A DNA stretch of 64,000 bases, taken from Cenococcum geophilum 1.58 (Eukaryota > Ascomycota > Dothideomycetes > Gloniales > Gloniaceae). Numbering within the stretch: position 1 is the first letter of the stretch; each line of letters opens with the position of its first letter. Below the pieces are notes generated by a model. The model saw only the letters and a program-made list of their open reading frames with translations. It ran no database searches and was not told the DNA's origin. The stretch spans positions 2,598,195-2,662,194 of the forward strand of contig KV748180.1 of assembly GCA_001692895.1 (NCBI GenBank), written 5' to 3'. A program made the position numbers and the translations under genes. This document shows positions 1 through 11,681 of the stretch, in pieces.

Positions 1-960
1 GCAAGCTAAACATCCTATCTACTTTTACCTTAGGTAACGGTAGTATGGCCTAAGGAACGGGTTAGAAAATGGTAGCTATACGGACTAGATAGGGTATATA
101 TAAACCTAATAAATACTTAGCTACAGTTTAAAGGTAAGACTTAATTAAGCCTAGCTTCTTAGAGCCCATCTCCTAGCACTAAGTAATTACCTTTTTAAGC
201 CCTTTAACGTTATAGCTACTAGTAATTATAAATAGGCCTTAATTAATAAAGTTAACGCGTTAAATCCGGTCCTTATTACGGCGGACGCTATCTAATACCG
301 CTAAGAGCTTCGCCCCCCGCAGCGGCTATAAGGTTTTACCTTCCGACTACTATATATAGAGCTTAGTAATAGCGGAGACGTAGCTATTTATAACTAAGTA
401 TCGGACCGTCTCGTTAAATAGGGCGTTTAGGGCCTCCTTATCCTATATTTCTTCCTCCTTTATAGCTTCCTCCCCTATAGCTGCGGCTGCCCCTACAGCT
501 GCCTTTCTCCCTAGCGGCCCTCCTGCGGTCGTCTTCTGCCTTTTCTTCGCCCGCTCGCCATCTTTCCATATCTCTTTCCGTTTTAACTTCCGTTTTTAAT
601 AGCCAGCGGCCCACAATTTTTAATTAATAACTTACTGCTCTAAAAATAGGCAAAGCTTATCTTCCGTTACCCAGGCGCCGTCCGTATTACCTTCTAGTCT
701 TACGCACTAGTCTTCCCACTCTTTCTACTTTAGCTTATACGCCCTTAAGGTATTCTTTAAGCGCTAGGCCTTATAAATATCTTATAGCCGTACTGTCTAG
801 GCCTTAAATTTGTTCTAGAGGAGGCTATAGGGGGAGGAGGCTAGGGGGGCTTCCGTAGTGGACTGTAGGGTAAGAAGATTCTTAAGGGACTCTATATCCG
901 TAAGAGGTAAAGGGGCAGACGCGTAAGCGTGGTATGGGTAAATAAAGCTACTAAACGCGT
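1..960 (-). mobile_element. Crypton-like relic: Ndc10/CBF3-type tyrosine recombinase region, cut by window edge
   Basis: Read on the minus strand, this stretch gives recognisable but stop-rich protein. In order: a block with W-x2-WC and FLEQ (about 740-620), a Lys/Arg-rich linker (about 620-480), a segment resembling VRYxVINSYVSAITxLY (about 430-350), and near the window edge YL-TVA-YLLG (about 130-100). This order resembles fungal proteins with the centromere-binding Ndc10/CBF3 domain, which are carried by Crypton-type tyrosine-recombinase transposons. Most stops are TAG and fit C-to-T change of CAG or TGG, as expected of RIP. A frame change seems needed near 100. The C-terminal catalytic part lies outside the window. 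The family call is inference from motif order; a decayed host Ndc10-like gene is the alternative. Confidence 0.5.
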
Positions 961-1468
961 AAATATTAATAGAGAAGAAAAAGAAGAGGGCTCTATATTA
1001 TAGAATTAGAATTATAGCAGGCCTTTCTATATAAAATTAGAAGCCCCGTATAAGCTAGGAGCCAGCGCAGGCACAAAAATAGTAGAGGGTTAGAAAATAG
1101 GATTATTAAGGCAACGGTAAGGTTAATAGCGCGTAACGAGGACCTTTATACTAACCCAGTACTAACCTAGGCCTTAAAAACGCGTCCGAAAAGTAGGGGC
1201 CACCACTAAAGGGGGGGGGTGATATTTAAACGATATGTCGAAGACCTTAGGGGGTTGTGCGTAACCTAAGGTTATGCCAAGCTTAACCCGGACCTCCGAT
1301 ACCTACCTATAACTCCTAAGTAAGAAAGCACTATATGCTAAGAAGTAAATTTTAGGATAGCGAGACTTATATTATAATGGCAATAGTAAGTAAAGAGGAT
1401 TAATATTTATTACGCTAGTCGAGCAGTATATATATATAGATAGCAACCACAAAAGAAGAGTTGCTAGT

Positions 1469-1806
1469 GTTAGGAATATAGGCAAGTTGCCGTTACGCGA
1501 GGCAAGTTGCCGTCACGTGAGGTAAGTTACCGTCACGTGTTGCCGCGGCACTAGCGTGGCGAGGAGCCCTAAGCTCCTCGCCCTTCCTTAAGGAAGAAGG
1601 AAAAATAGAATAACAACCATTATACTATCTGCAACCTGTAGATACGTGATATCACCTTATGAAACCAACAATAACAGATTGCCGTAGATTATCATCAGAT
1701 TGCCGTCAGATTGCCGTTAGGTTGCTATCTCGTGGTCGGTCTCTAATTGCTAAGTTGGTGGAAACAGGTGGACATGTGCAAGGTGTTACGGGGGTGTCCC
1801 GTGACA
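1469..1806. repeat. Solo-LTR-like sequence
   Basis: The stretch begins TGTTAGGAAT and ends GTGTCCCGTGACA. Its last ~150 bases match, apart from transitions, the end of the LTR-like sequence at 50360-50706: both have repeated TTGCCGTAGATTG/GCCGTTAGGTTG motifs followed by GTCGGTCTCTA-TTGCTAA. No coding relic is attached and no clear target duplication is seen, so a solo LTR is the simplest reading. Fossil; family assignment rests only on the similarity to the right-hand copy, which sits beside a Ty3/Gypsy relic. Confidence 0.5.
1481..1540. repeat. Three tandem 20-bp units
   Basis: Three head-to-tail units of the form GGCAAGTTGCCGTYACGYGA lie at 1481-1500, 1501-1520 and 1521-1540, differing by C/T and G/A changes. 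They lie inside the solo-LTR-like sequence. Each unit contains the imperfect palindrome GGCAAGTTGCC. Confidence 0.75.
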
Positions 1807-2731
1807 ATGGGTCCCTATCGTTAAAATACCTACCAATAGTCTTACTAAAATCCTACCTTATTAAAAGCATGAAGCATAGATAAAGTAATTAAATTTGGTG
1901 GATATTTAATATTAGATTACTACCGCTAGTAAAGACGCTTAAATATTCTACTAACCCTAATTTAAATTAACTAATTAGGATTTTCCATGCCCGGTATGGA
2001 AAATTGCTATTAGCTTGCTTACTACTAGCGCCTTAGCGGCCCTCGCGATCTCTACCTTTGCTACTTCTAAATTATATCTAATTTCCTATTTTGGTATAGT
2101 CTCTACCTTTATTCTTATTTTCTACAGCTTTTAACTACACCGTTAAATCTGGGGGGGGTGTTACCGACTACCGGTACCAAAGCTTGCGCTACCTTATGAC
2201 TCACTACCCTACTTCTTGCCATCGCATGTCTCACTACTTATTTCTATTACCTATTTCTATTACCTATCACCGACTGAGTGGCGCTGTCTACAGTGGCTAT
2301 TGTGGATCATCGTCGTCATCTTCTTGCCCCATACCTCGTGTATATATAGAGACGTTAAAGCTACATTTACAATCAAGTCGCTCGTTCAATTCCCACACAC
2401 TGCAAAGCTTACAAAATGCCTGTTGAAAGTAATATTTTATGCAGATAGCTAAAATCAAGGAATTCGAGTGAATGTCAGTGCGCAGCGGAAAGCTCCGTTT
2501 AGAGGCTCAGGGGATGGCTCGACTGGGTGGCTAAGACGTTACTCCCACCTCCGAAATAATGACAACTGAGGTACAGCCAACAGTCCTGCGACATAAATAT
2601 GCTTGGGGTCAGTAAGCCGGCTTGATTTTTTATATAGAAGATGATACGGATTTCCGTTCTATTCTATAAAATAGCTGTTCCACTGAGAAGGAAGTAAGAT
2701 AACCCGAGATGAATCAAAACTGCTCACTCGT
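1807..2731. other. Gene-free transition from AT-rich relics to the gene island
   Basis: About 1807-2150 is AT-rich and continues the left repeat block. A TGTTACCGACTACCGG motif after a run of G at about 2152-2160 could be another LTR edge, but I found no matching end. From about 2160 the base composition becomes that of ordinary host DNA. Short open frames at 2184-2452 overlap each other and show no family signal; I do not call a gene. Confidence 0.5.
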
Positions 2732-4478
2732 TTATACCACCTCTATACCTGACGCCCTCACCCTCTCATACTGCCCGTCATCTTTATCCGTGTTATAACG
2801 ACTTCTTGGCCTTGGCTTGGCATTTTTCATGCTAACCAATGTCTTCCTCCTAAGCGCCTCTCTGATCTCCTCGAGACTCCTATCCTTCCATACCTCATAG
2901 CCGTTATGGCTAAGCGGGTACATAATCCGGTTCTGCTTACTCTTGACAAAGGTGTCGGCTTTCTGTGGTGCAGAAGACGTGATAATATCTATGTCAGCTT
3001 CGAGCTGGTTGCAAAAGTTATCGAGCGGGAGGTCATTAACATCGTGGCCAAAGGGGTTCTCGATCTCTTGACCAATGAAAGCAAAACCAAGGATGATATA
3101 TGCAGCAACTAGCATGGATGCGGTCAGCTATTTATTTGGGGTAGCTATAAGTTTGTCGTGGAAGTAGATTGTGGGCTTACATAGAGTTCCTGGGATCGCG
3201 ATGAGCCCGAGAGTGTCGTACAGTTGAAAAGGGAGTATGAGGATATACACCCAGGTTATTTGGGAGATGGCGATTGCGTAGGCGAGGGGTAGTGGAGTGT
3301 TAAGAATACGATCAGTAGTGGCGTGAACGTCGTTCATGGTCAAGACTGCGTTTACTGAAAATACGACAAGTAAGTCTCCCAAATCGCCACCGTGCGGATG
3401 GGGCAATGGACTAACAGGCTTGCGTCTGGTAAGGATTTGCCTTGAGGCACCCGGCGTCAATGATGCCATGAATATAGGCCGTCAAATGATTTAAGATCTC
3501 GAGAGGTAGATTACCAAGCGGGTATTTGGCGCGCTTGATAAGCTTCCTAGGATTCGAGATGGTGAAGGAAATGCCAAGGTACTCTCCCCAGGATTCCCAG
3601 AGAGATGTTGGGCCTGGATTGTCTCGTTCTGGCTCCAGCTCAGTTGCTTCTTTTGCGAAGGTGTCGAGGTGTTGCACAAGATCCCTCAGGTCACTATAAT
3701 GCGTGTATGGTTCGAAACGAAGGCGATGTTTGAGCGATCGAGCAAAAGCGACAATGAGGTTCAAAGCAGTCCTATGGCCTGGGTCAGATTCCCGCTTAAC
3801 GGCCAGGGAATGTCGAAGACAAACACTTTTGCTAGTAGATCATCCTTTGCATGATCCTCTCTCTCTTCAGCATTGATCCAGATAGTGCGTGCGAGATTTT
3901 GCGACGCCAACATCAGCGTCGTCCAAGATTTTCTGCCTTCCATGTATCGTTCGTATGCTGTCGAACTACGGAATGACAGAGACAGGGCAACGACAAATCC
4001 AAGAATGGTGAGTAGAGTGGCTGAGATTCCAACTGTGAAACAAACACGCGAGCGCCGGTCAGCTGAAAGAAATATCGGTATTTCGGAAATTGAACTCACG
4101 ATCATGAACATGTCTTGAAAACAGACACACTGTAGTGGTCCAAAGGCCAACAAGAAGCAAAGGAAGAATCAGCCCCGGCAGAAGGCTTCCGTGGATCCGC
4201 AGAAACATCGGCCATTTGGAATGTCTGTCAAGCTCACGAGGACCAAGCTATTAGAAAAAGTCAGTAACTGCCACAGCGACAGGAAATTTCAGTGGACCTA
4301 CGAAGTACTCATCGAACGTCAAACTATCATTACTTCGGTATTTGTCCCTCGACGAAAGTATGAATGGCTCTGGTGTGAAATGTGGAATGTTTTTCGTTCG
4401 GGATATCAATGTTTCATCCGTGGTTGAGATGCTCGTCTGGTCTTCCTCCGCGTTAACCGAAGGGCGCGGAGTATCCAT
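2732..4478 (-). CDS. Bestrophin-like anion channel (UPF0187/RFP-TM family)
   Basis: Six exons read from the minus strand: 4478-4302, 4247-4100, 4032-3825, 3771-3416, 3354-3181 and 3108-2732, all with GT-AG introns of about 45-72 nt, giving 479 residues. The protein shows the family blocks in order: DEYFLGPRELDRHSKWP, the membrane helix SLLPGLILPLLLVGLWTT, the signature FRSSTAYERYMEGR at 129-142, LKHRLRFEP, YQTQALNAVLTMNDV, LNTPLPLAYAIAISQITWVY, and near the C-terminus AAYIILGFAFIGQEIENPFG. Known members are membrane channels or bestrophin relatives; anion conduction is inferred from the family. The start at 4478 is the first ATG that opens exon 1 in frame. The intron 3 donor (after AAAGT, at 3825) was chosen to keep DLLAKVTALNLIVAF continuous. 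The C-terminus after IENPFG is divergent and charged. Key blocks are intact. Confidence 0.9.
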
Positions 4479-6161
4479 GGCTGCTCTAGTAATAAGGTAT
4501 ATTTGAGCGGTGCTATCTTGTCACTGAAAAAACAGGAAGCTGGCACAATTTTAGGGAATTGATAGATAACTAGATCTCAGAATGAAGCACAGGATCTTCT
4601 ATTTAAAAGAAAGAAAGACTGTGGGTGTAAAGCTTAAAAATACTGTTAGCTCCTCAGTCGCACCTCATTTCTATATTCCGCAGCTGAATACAGCGAACGA
4701 CGGCCATTGCCCTTCTCAATGACGTGTCTCCCCAGAAAGCCGCAGCTGCGGGCATCCAGCCCCGGGCTGCTGTTGGGCTCTCTCTTAGCTGACAACTGAG
4801 GGCGGTTTGATAAATGCTGCACCTCGCCCCTCTAGCTTTAGCCCATTTCCAATACGCACCCCGCGATTGGTCTTGGAGGGCGCCCCAAAACGCCACAGAA
4901 CTCACTGAGAGGCGATGAGGACCGGGCTGGAAGTCGGTCTTGGAGCGAGCGGGAAGGCGGGGCATCAATGTATCGGATCGGCGGCTGAATGCTAGGAAAA
5001 CAGAAGCTGGGCCAGTTTCACACATTAAATCTCGCGCTCAAAGACGACTGGGACCCGGAGATAAAGTATCACGAAAAGCTGTGTAAAAACTGAATAAGGC
5101 TGGGTCTGGCCTCTATGAATTACTCCCGTTTCGATGATGTGCTCAAGCGCCGCGAGGAAGGAAGGAGTAGAAAAGAGAAAACAACGGGTTCACATATCCG
5201 CCTACCCCCCCGACCCCAACAAAAAAAAAATTTGGTGGTCGGCCCCCCCTAATTATGTTAGCAGATCCTCACGCTCTCTTTAGTCGGCCCGTGCTTATTA
5301 TAACATACCATTAATACTCTAAAAATTTAATATAGTTATTATAACACGATGTCTATCTCTAAATCTTATAAAGAGACCCTATATAATACCTCTAATTTTA
5401 CTAAAGAAGCCCTATAAGCTATAGCGAAAGAAAGTAGCTATATAATTAATTATAATTAACTGTATAATAAAAAGAAGGGGAAGCTTTATAGGCATATATA
5501 TTTATTATATATACTAGTTAATTAAAGGCCAAAAACCTCTCTAGTTATTATTACAAAACGCACTAAATATTACACTTATATATATAATCTCGGACCTATT
5601 AGTCGTTTATAAAATGTATTAAAATCCTTAACATGTAGATCCCCGATTTTTGCATCTAACTTTATATATAAAATCATAAGATAGCCTGTTTCTATATTAA
5701 ACGCGCCTTATTATTAATATAACTCCTTACTATTAGTTAGTAAGTTGAAGCTAACATCGCCCTACTATTTGCCCTATCTTAATACGTTTCCTAGTATTAT
5801 AGTACCTCCTATTAACCCTACTCGTCGGGTGTCACGGGACTTACACGCTCTCACGTCCCTGCGCGTTTTGACGTTCTTGACCCGTGCTCACGAGACACCT
5901 AGGCCTGCAGAAAAGAAAGGAAAAGAAACCCAGGAAGTGGACTATTCCTGATTTATACTAGCTTGTGGATCCGTCCTCGTCGAAAAAGTTGCAACATCCG
6001 AAAATAATCACTGCTTACGTTGCCACTACTCAGCCTCCCTAGGCAACACAATTATACTACAAAATAAAGAGTATAGCTCCCAACTGTATATAAAGATAAT
6101 TTTCTCTGGTATATTCTTTATTTACAAAAAAAATTATTCGATATTCAAACTCCCTGTCGCG
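4479..6161. other. Intergenic region with an AT-rich island
   Basis: The region separates the divergently read channel and phosphatase genes. About 4480-5210 has normal composition; a minus-strand open frame at 4654-5025 shows no family resemblance and is not called. A poly-A stretch and C-runs lie near 5205-5230. About 5255-5870 is AT-rich, TpA-rich and CpA-poor, like the repeat blocks at both ends of the window, so it is probably a short RIP-mutated repeat remnant. I could not assign it to a family. Confidence 0.5.
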
Positions 6162-7230
6162 ATGCAATCTTTGAAAGATACAAGTATATCTCCAATTAAA
6201 CCTGTCCCCGGGTTGTTCTTGTCAGAGTAAGTGTGCACCATATACTGCAATCCATCTGGTCACATAAACAATGGCGGCTTCACAGGAAACTATAATATAT
6301 TCTTGAACCTAGTTAACATTTACACTCTAGTCGTTTTGCCGCACGCTCAGTTTCCCTTCTTAAATCCCACAATATTGGCTACATTCTATCCGTAGTACGC
6401 CCGGATGATCTGCCGAATTTTAACTCATCAGACCCTTCTGAAGCAGATGCCTTTGCACGCAAAGTGGTAACTAAACATATCGATATTGACGACGATCCAA
6501 CAGAAGACATATTATGCCACTTGGAGGATGCTTGCGACTTCATAGATGGCGGTCTTCTCTCTCGGTCAAAAGATGGAGAGGGATCAAAGCAAGTTGGCGT
6601 AGTGGTTCACTGCACCCAAGGAATCTCTCGTTCCGCGTCGTTTGTTATAGCGTATTGTACGTATGTTCCAAAGAAACTCTGTCGAGGATTCATCCACTCG
6701 CTCCTAATAAAATTTGTCCCTGCTCTGACTGTTGCTTTCATACACTTTCCATAGTGATGCGCAATTTCTCGCTCAAATACTCTTCGGCTCTCTCTATGGC
6801 TAGGGAGTGCCGCCCTTTGGTATGCCCGAATGTAGGATTTGAGCGCCAACTTCGTTTATGGGGTTTTTGCGAATGTGATGTCTATGTGCGCGAACCTGAA
6901 TCGGTGTCGGCCCCTGGATTAGTACTGAAAGAGAAGACTGCATACAAAGTCTGGAAAGCCGAGCGTGATAACCTCTTAGATCGAGGCGAAGAAGCTACTA
7001 ATAAAGCCCGCTTTTCATCAATGGCTACTATGGCAGCCGAGTTCGGGAAGAGGAGGCTTAAAGTGAATAAAAATATAAACAGTAAAGGTGAGGAAGGTAG
7101 TGTGGGGAGTGAAGAAGAAGAGAGGAAACGGAAAAGCCGGGAAAGAGTCGAGAAGATGGAGAAAGACTGGAACAGGAGATTGATTGCAGGTGAAGATCCG
7201 CCAGAGACTGGGGAAAAGCAACTTGGGTGA
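6162..7230 (+). CDS. Dual-specificity protein phosphatase
   Basis: Three exons, 6162-6226, 6331-6656 and 6755-7230, give 288 residues. The fold runs from PGLFLS through HNIGYILSVVRPD to the catalytic loop HCTQGISRS (115-123), which fits HCx5R(S/T) with Cys116 as nucleophile and Arg122 binding phosphate. An acidic run at 73-77 is placed to supply the general acid. After intron 2, LMRNFSLKYSSALSMARE and CPNVGFERQL complete the usual domain. The last ~100 residues are charged and predicted coiled, with an EEEERKRKSRERVEKMEKDW stretch. The family dephosphorylates Ser/Thr and Tyr residues in signalling proteins; this member's substrate is not evident. Intron 1 has a GTAAGT donor and an AGTTAAC branch-like site. 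The catalytic site alone argues for a working enzyme. It converges on the ankyrin gene, 741 bases between stops. Confidence 0.92.
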
Positions 7231-7971
7231 TACGTTAGCAAGCACGGTGTCTTGAAACCTTGATATTTGACTCGACATCCAAGCACTGACAGAATCTCGC
7301 TTTAGCAATCATTAAGAAGGATTTGATAAAAATAGTCAAAACTTTTAACTTGTATAACCAATGCAAGTAGAAGCATTAACTACTAATGGAGCAACAGCTT
7401 TTCAAGAGCAATCGCAGCAATCACATGGCTCATTAAGTAGCTTTATTCAATGCTTGACTCTAGCCTAGATGATTTGCTCTTTATTATAAATATTTTATAT
7501 TATTATAGCCCGAGTGAAGCGAAAGAAAGGTATTAAGCAGGTTAGAAGAGGTGAGTTGATAAAAATTTCAGTTGATAATTGTCAGACGAACTCGTGTGTA
7601 GATCGATCTACGAAGAAAATGAGGCTATATACACACGGTGGATGAGTCATAGGCACCCCTGATCTAACCCTAATATAGTAGTAATCGGCACCAGGTCAAC
7701 AATAATGAAATGTTAGGCTTAACTTTACGGGAGGAATTGGAATTACGGCGATTGGCCTAAGCATAAGATACACCTTTATCTGAAGGTAGCCGAGTTTCGC
7801 TGGGATGCCTCGACTGAATATGAAATCATTATACAACGGAAATGCTTTCAAAACATCTACTCTAATGCAGACATACGTGAAAAATCGAGATTATAACGGT
7901 CCGGCCCGAGGTTTCACAGATATCCCACGAACACATTGCTTTTGTTAACATGAAAAGAACGCAAATACTAG
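7231..7971. other. Convergent intergenic region
   Basis: This is 3' flank for both the phosphatase (+) and the Clr5-ankyrin gene (-). Composition is moderately AT-rich. I see no reading frame, repeat or RNA gene that I can support. Confidence 0.5.
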
Positions 7972-10022
7972 CTATGAAATACAAAGGCCTAAGACATAAT
8001 CAATCCATTCAGCTTGTACCTCAAGCTCTAGTTTTCGGCAGTCTCGAAGTATACTCGCGATGTAACTGCGATGCTCCTCTAAAGCAGAATTTCCAGCAAC
8101 ATACCTATCCTTAGCTATCTGAAGATGTATTCCTGCAAGGACTCCAAGAGATATTATGCAGGCTTGTTTGCTAACGTCGTTAGGCAACGAACTTTGAAGA
8201 TTGCACAGCCCTTCCTTTGCTGCATCCCAAGTGCCCTTAGCGCTAGCCAATTCCCATTCCTGCCACCATAGCTGATCGTCCATGGCATCACAGTTGTGGC
8301 GACTTTCGCTGTCATGGTCTCTAAGATTTATATCTGCAAGTAGCAATTCTTTCCCTATTTTTTTGGACCAATTGGGGAAGTATCGTATCGCTTCATAAAT
8401 AGGAAGATTTCCTGAAAGATCACGGAGCATTGGATGGGCTCCTTTGGCTAATAACAATTTGACAGCCTCCGTAGCGCAGCTTCCGTCATTCGACTTTGTC
8501 GTAAGCAGCGTCATTAAAGGAGATTGACCAGAAAGATTCAGCCGATTGGGATCTGCGCCTTGGCGCAAGACAATCTTAAGTAGGGTTATGCTGCTAGTGG
8601 ATTTATCCGGGAGTTTTCTATGGTTCATCAAAACTGCGTGTAGCAAATAGCTGCCATCCGCACCTACTTTGCTTGGGTCTCCAGCTTTACAGAGCCGCTT
8701 TACTAAATCGAAACTTCCAGTTCGGGAAAATAAGAGCTCGGATAAATAGTCATGAGGCAATACCTTTCCCGAGCGTAACCGAACGTCCAGACTCGCTCCT
8801 TTGCTCAAGAAACGCCGAAAGTTCAAGTTGTAAATCAACGTATTTGTCCAAAGCGCCCCCGACTTTTCCAAGAATATCTCAAAAGGAAGTTTGTTTTCTC
8901 GAGTACGTAATGAAATGTCTGGCTCGGAATCCAAAAATACCTCCAAGTACACCCCTGTATACTTGCACTCGGTTGGTTGGTCCACGATCATGTGGAAAGG
9001 CGTAACTCCAGCTATATTGGCAATATTGACATCTGCACCCGCATCCAGCAGCAGTGGAATAACGGTAAGGGAAGGTAATCTTTCCATGTCGGCTAGAGAT
9101 ATTGCCAGATGAAGCGGGGTATCGCCTTTGTCATCCTGGCAGGAAACGATTACGGGTCGCTTAAGCAAAGCTTCCAGCATTGCCTTATAGTACACAGACA
9201 TGTGCAAAGGCGACCTTCCATCCTGTCCCTTCGAATCGAAATCGGCTCCGAATTCCAGCAAAAGTTCGGCAATTTCAACGAAATACCCAAGTATAGCATA
9301 GTGTAAAGGTTGATTGTTAGCATGATCTTTCAAGTTCACAGCCGCACCACTGATAAGCAATTTCTGAACCAACTCTTTCGACCCGTTAATGACCGCCCGA
9401 TGAAGCCGCGTTCTGCCGTCATTGTCTTGTGTATTTGAGCTTAGGATACGACTATCCTGTTGAGGAAGACTAGCTCCGGTTATGGCTTGACTGAAATCAG
9501 AGTAGTTATTTTGTGAAGGGCCTGCGACATTTTCCGCGGGTGTGTGAAATTCCCATGGCTCTGTTTCTTGGGGGTATGTTTCTAATAGAGTCGGCATGGA
9601 TGAGAGGCTGTATCCAGAGCGAGAAAGCTCATCAGTATAATATTGATGGTGAATGAAGACTGAATAGTACGTACTGGAAAGGGGCCCATTGACTTGTCAC
9701 TGTGGCTGTTGAGGTAGAATGACCTGTACGAAGCCCTCTACTAGTAGGTAATCCTAGCCTAGCGCTCCTCGATTCCCTAGGACGATGCGCGTAGAAACTT
9801 TCGGTGTTGTATTTCATGTATCCCCATTTACGGAGCTGGGTCCTGTAGGAACGTACGCTGTACTCTTGTTACTATATCTTCAACGGATTGAGCATTCCGA
9901 ACTTACGAGGCATGAAAACTATGTTTCCCTTTCATGAGTCTCATCACCTCAAGTAGGGTCTTATTTTCAGTCTTGTATAATTTTCGAATCTCCTCTTTTA
10001 CATCGTCCCATTCCTTTGGCAT
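7972..10022 (-). CDS. Clr5-domain ankyrin-repeat protein
   Basis: The long open frame (start 9597) is only the last exon. On the minus strand a first exon at 10022-9907 encodes MPKEWDDVKEEIRKLYKTE, followed by a 49-nt GTAAGT intron; exon 2 (from 9857) continues VRSYRTQLRKWGYMKYN. Together this is a Clr5 domain, a fungal N-terminal domain of about 50 residues. A second intron removes about 64 or 82 nt; donors after 9742 or 9724 both join in frame to exon 3 at 9659, giving 639 or 645 residues. Exon 3 opens FIHHQYYTDELSRSGYSLSS and then holds roughly eight ankyrin repeats, such as GRTRLHRAVINGSKELVQKL, NQPLHYAILG, GRSPLHMSV, KGDTPLHLAI and GVTPFHMI, then weaker repeats and a tail with KELLLADINLRDHD. 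Ankyrin repeats mediate protein binding; the role of this protein is unknown. The exon 2-3 boundary is uncertain. Confidence 0.82.
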
Positions 10023-11180
10023 TTTCACACCTTAACAAGGCCGAAAGGTCCACGAAGTAGAATTAATATAACGAAGCTAAGGATGATATAAGTTAACTAA
10101 GCTTCAAAAAGAAGTTGTGAAAGATGAATACTTTTTTAACTTAGAGAAGGCTGAAACGCTTGCCTTTGATCTGCCGGCCATATGACCCCATCGGGCCAAG
10201 CTCGCGCAGACCGGCGGTCTCGATGAGCTCGAGCCGACAAACACCTGACATGCTCTTTTCGCAGTTGCTTAGAGCAAATAAATTTGTTGTCCGTGCTATG
10301 CAGCTGCTACAGAACCGCCGCCAATGGGCTTTCACATCAGCAGCGCTGGCAGCCGTGCTGAAAGTGCAGAAGTGCAACGTGCAGGACTTTCTTGCGAGTT
10401 TAGTTGGACTGGGTATGGACACGCTCTCGCGGGTCGCTCTTGCGAGTCGCTCTTGCAAATTGCACATTGCACATATAGACGGCCTTGTGCAAGTGCAAAA
10501 GTGCAAAAGTGCAATCGCTTACATTAAAAAAGAATATCTGAGTGGGCCTTCGTATGTCCTCTTTTCCGATAAATTTTAGTGTAAAATTCGGCACATTGCA
10601 TAAACATGCTACACAATGGTACACCCGCGCCCCATAACTCCAGGGATAGTGACACGGATGGTGATGACAAAACGGCAAAGAAAAGTCTGCCTTTTTGGAT
10701 CCTGCGAATAGAAGTCCGAGGCGCAAGTTATTACCTTTGCAAATGTGCAAATAACGCATAATCTTGTATATGCCGCTACATACCCACACTAAGTAGTTAT
10801 AAGTCATGCCCATGGCCCTCCGGAAGGGGAGTTTTGTCTCTACAAAAACGCAACTTTTTCACCTTCTAATTACAACGCGCTCTAACCGAGCCATCAACTA
10901 TACCTCTCGCCAAAAAGCAAGGCTCTTCGGCCATAGTGAGATCTCAACAGCTAGATTCTACGAGGGGCGTCTCTACTTTGGGAGAGAGTACCAGAAATGG
11001 ATGTGACTCGTATGCCACCGTCTCAAATCACTTCTATCCTAAAGTTCGTGGTGTCCGGGTGACTGAGTTTCTTTACTTATTCGCTTACTTAGTGTAACCT
11101 GATAGCAGCTTCAGCGTCTTTTCTTTGATATCAGTCCTTTCATTGTCTTTCAGATAGTCGTACTTGTTCGATGTTGCTGA
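10023..11180. other. Intergenic region with short GTGCAA-rich direct repeats
   Basis: Between about 10360 and 10515 the motif GTGCAA/GTGCAG recurs (for example GTGCAAAAGTGCAAAAGTGC near 10495) together with paired CGCTCTTGCGAGTCGCTC units near 10434-10455. All frames here overlap each other on both strands, which reflects the repeats and not coding. A frame at 10806-11006 shows no family resemblance. No gene is called. Confidence 0.4.
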
Positions 11181-11184
11181 TTCT

Positions 11185-11681
11185 TTATCAGAGCTGAAAG
11201 GATACATCCAAGCTCTTTCCAAGATAATCCTCACGCCGGCCCATTTTCTGGAATATCTCGTTCCTCATCCGCCACCACAACTATCGGCCTCAACTCCTCC
11301 CCTGAGTCCCATACACATACAGGGAACATCGTCCCAGTGAGGTTGACACAAAACAATCTGGCCAAGCACCACAACAACTCGGCGTATCTTTGGAATAATG
11401 CAGCCGTATCTCAACAGATACGAAAGGACCGTTCGGAGCAGCTCAGGGCAGCTATTCGAGACTTAGGTATCGAATTGCCCGAGCGAATGGTCAACGAAAT
11501 GGCAACAAGCTACGACGGCATGACCACAATGGAGAGATATCTTGCAGAAACGAAGAGGTCTCTAGGAGAGCAAGAGAACACTGAGAGACATGCCTATGTT
11601 GGCAAGCAGACTGTCGCCGCTGACGCGTCATGGAAAGCAGGTGTAGCACCTTCCGGAGATACCCGACGATGTAAAGAGTAA
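11185..11681 (+). CDS. Unassigned terminal exon, hypothetical protein
   Basis: One frame stays open from about 11185 to the stop ending at 11681. The part marked by a GTG at 11337 is not a true start: coding-like sequence with normal composition extends upstream (ISRSSSATTTIGLNSSPESH). The C-terminal half reads as an ordinary soluble protein with helices (SEQLRAAIRDLGIELPERMV, GMTTMERYLAETKRSLGEQE). No in-frame ATG is found upstream before the frame closes. An acceptor-like TTATCAG near 11195 suggests this is a 3' exon whose 5' exons I could not place. I recognise no family. A chance open frame remains possible. Confidence 0.35.

Noticed and set aside
4654-5025. Minus-strand frame of 123 codons upstream of the channel gene
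   Set aside because: No motif, no introns or neighbours that support it, and it lies in a likely promoter region.
6882-7308. Minus-strand frames opposite the phosphatase 3' exon
   Set aside because: Shadow frames of the Lys/Glu-rich tail; leucine-rich text is an artefact of reading the complement.
10141-10814. Overlapping frames on both strands around the GTGCAA repeats
   Set aside because: Mutually overlapping, repeat-driven, no family signal.
11337-11340. Start codon for the 11337-11681 frame
   Set aside because: The codon is GTG, not ATG, and coding-like sequence continues upstream of it.
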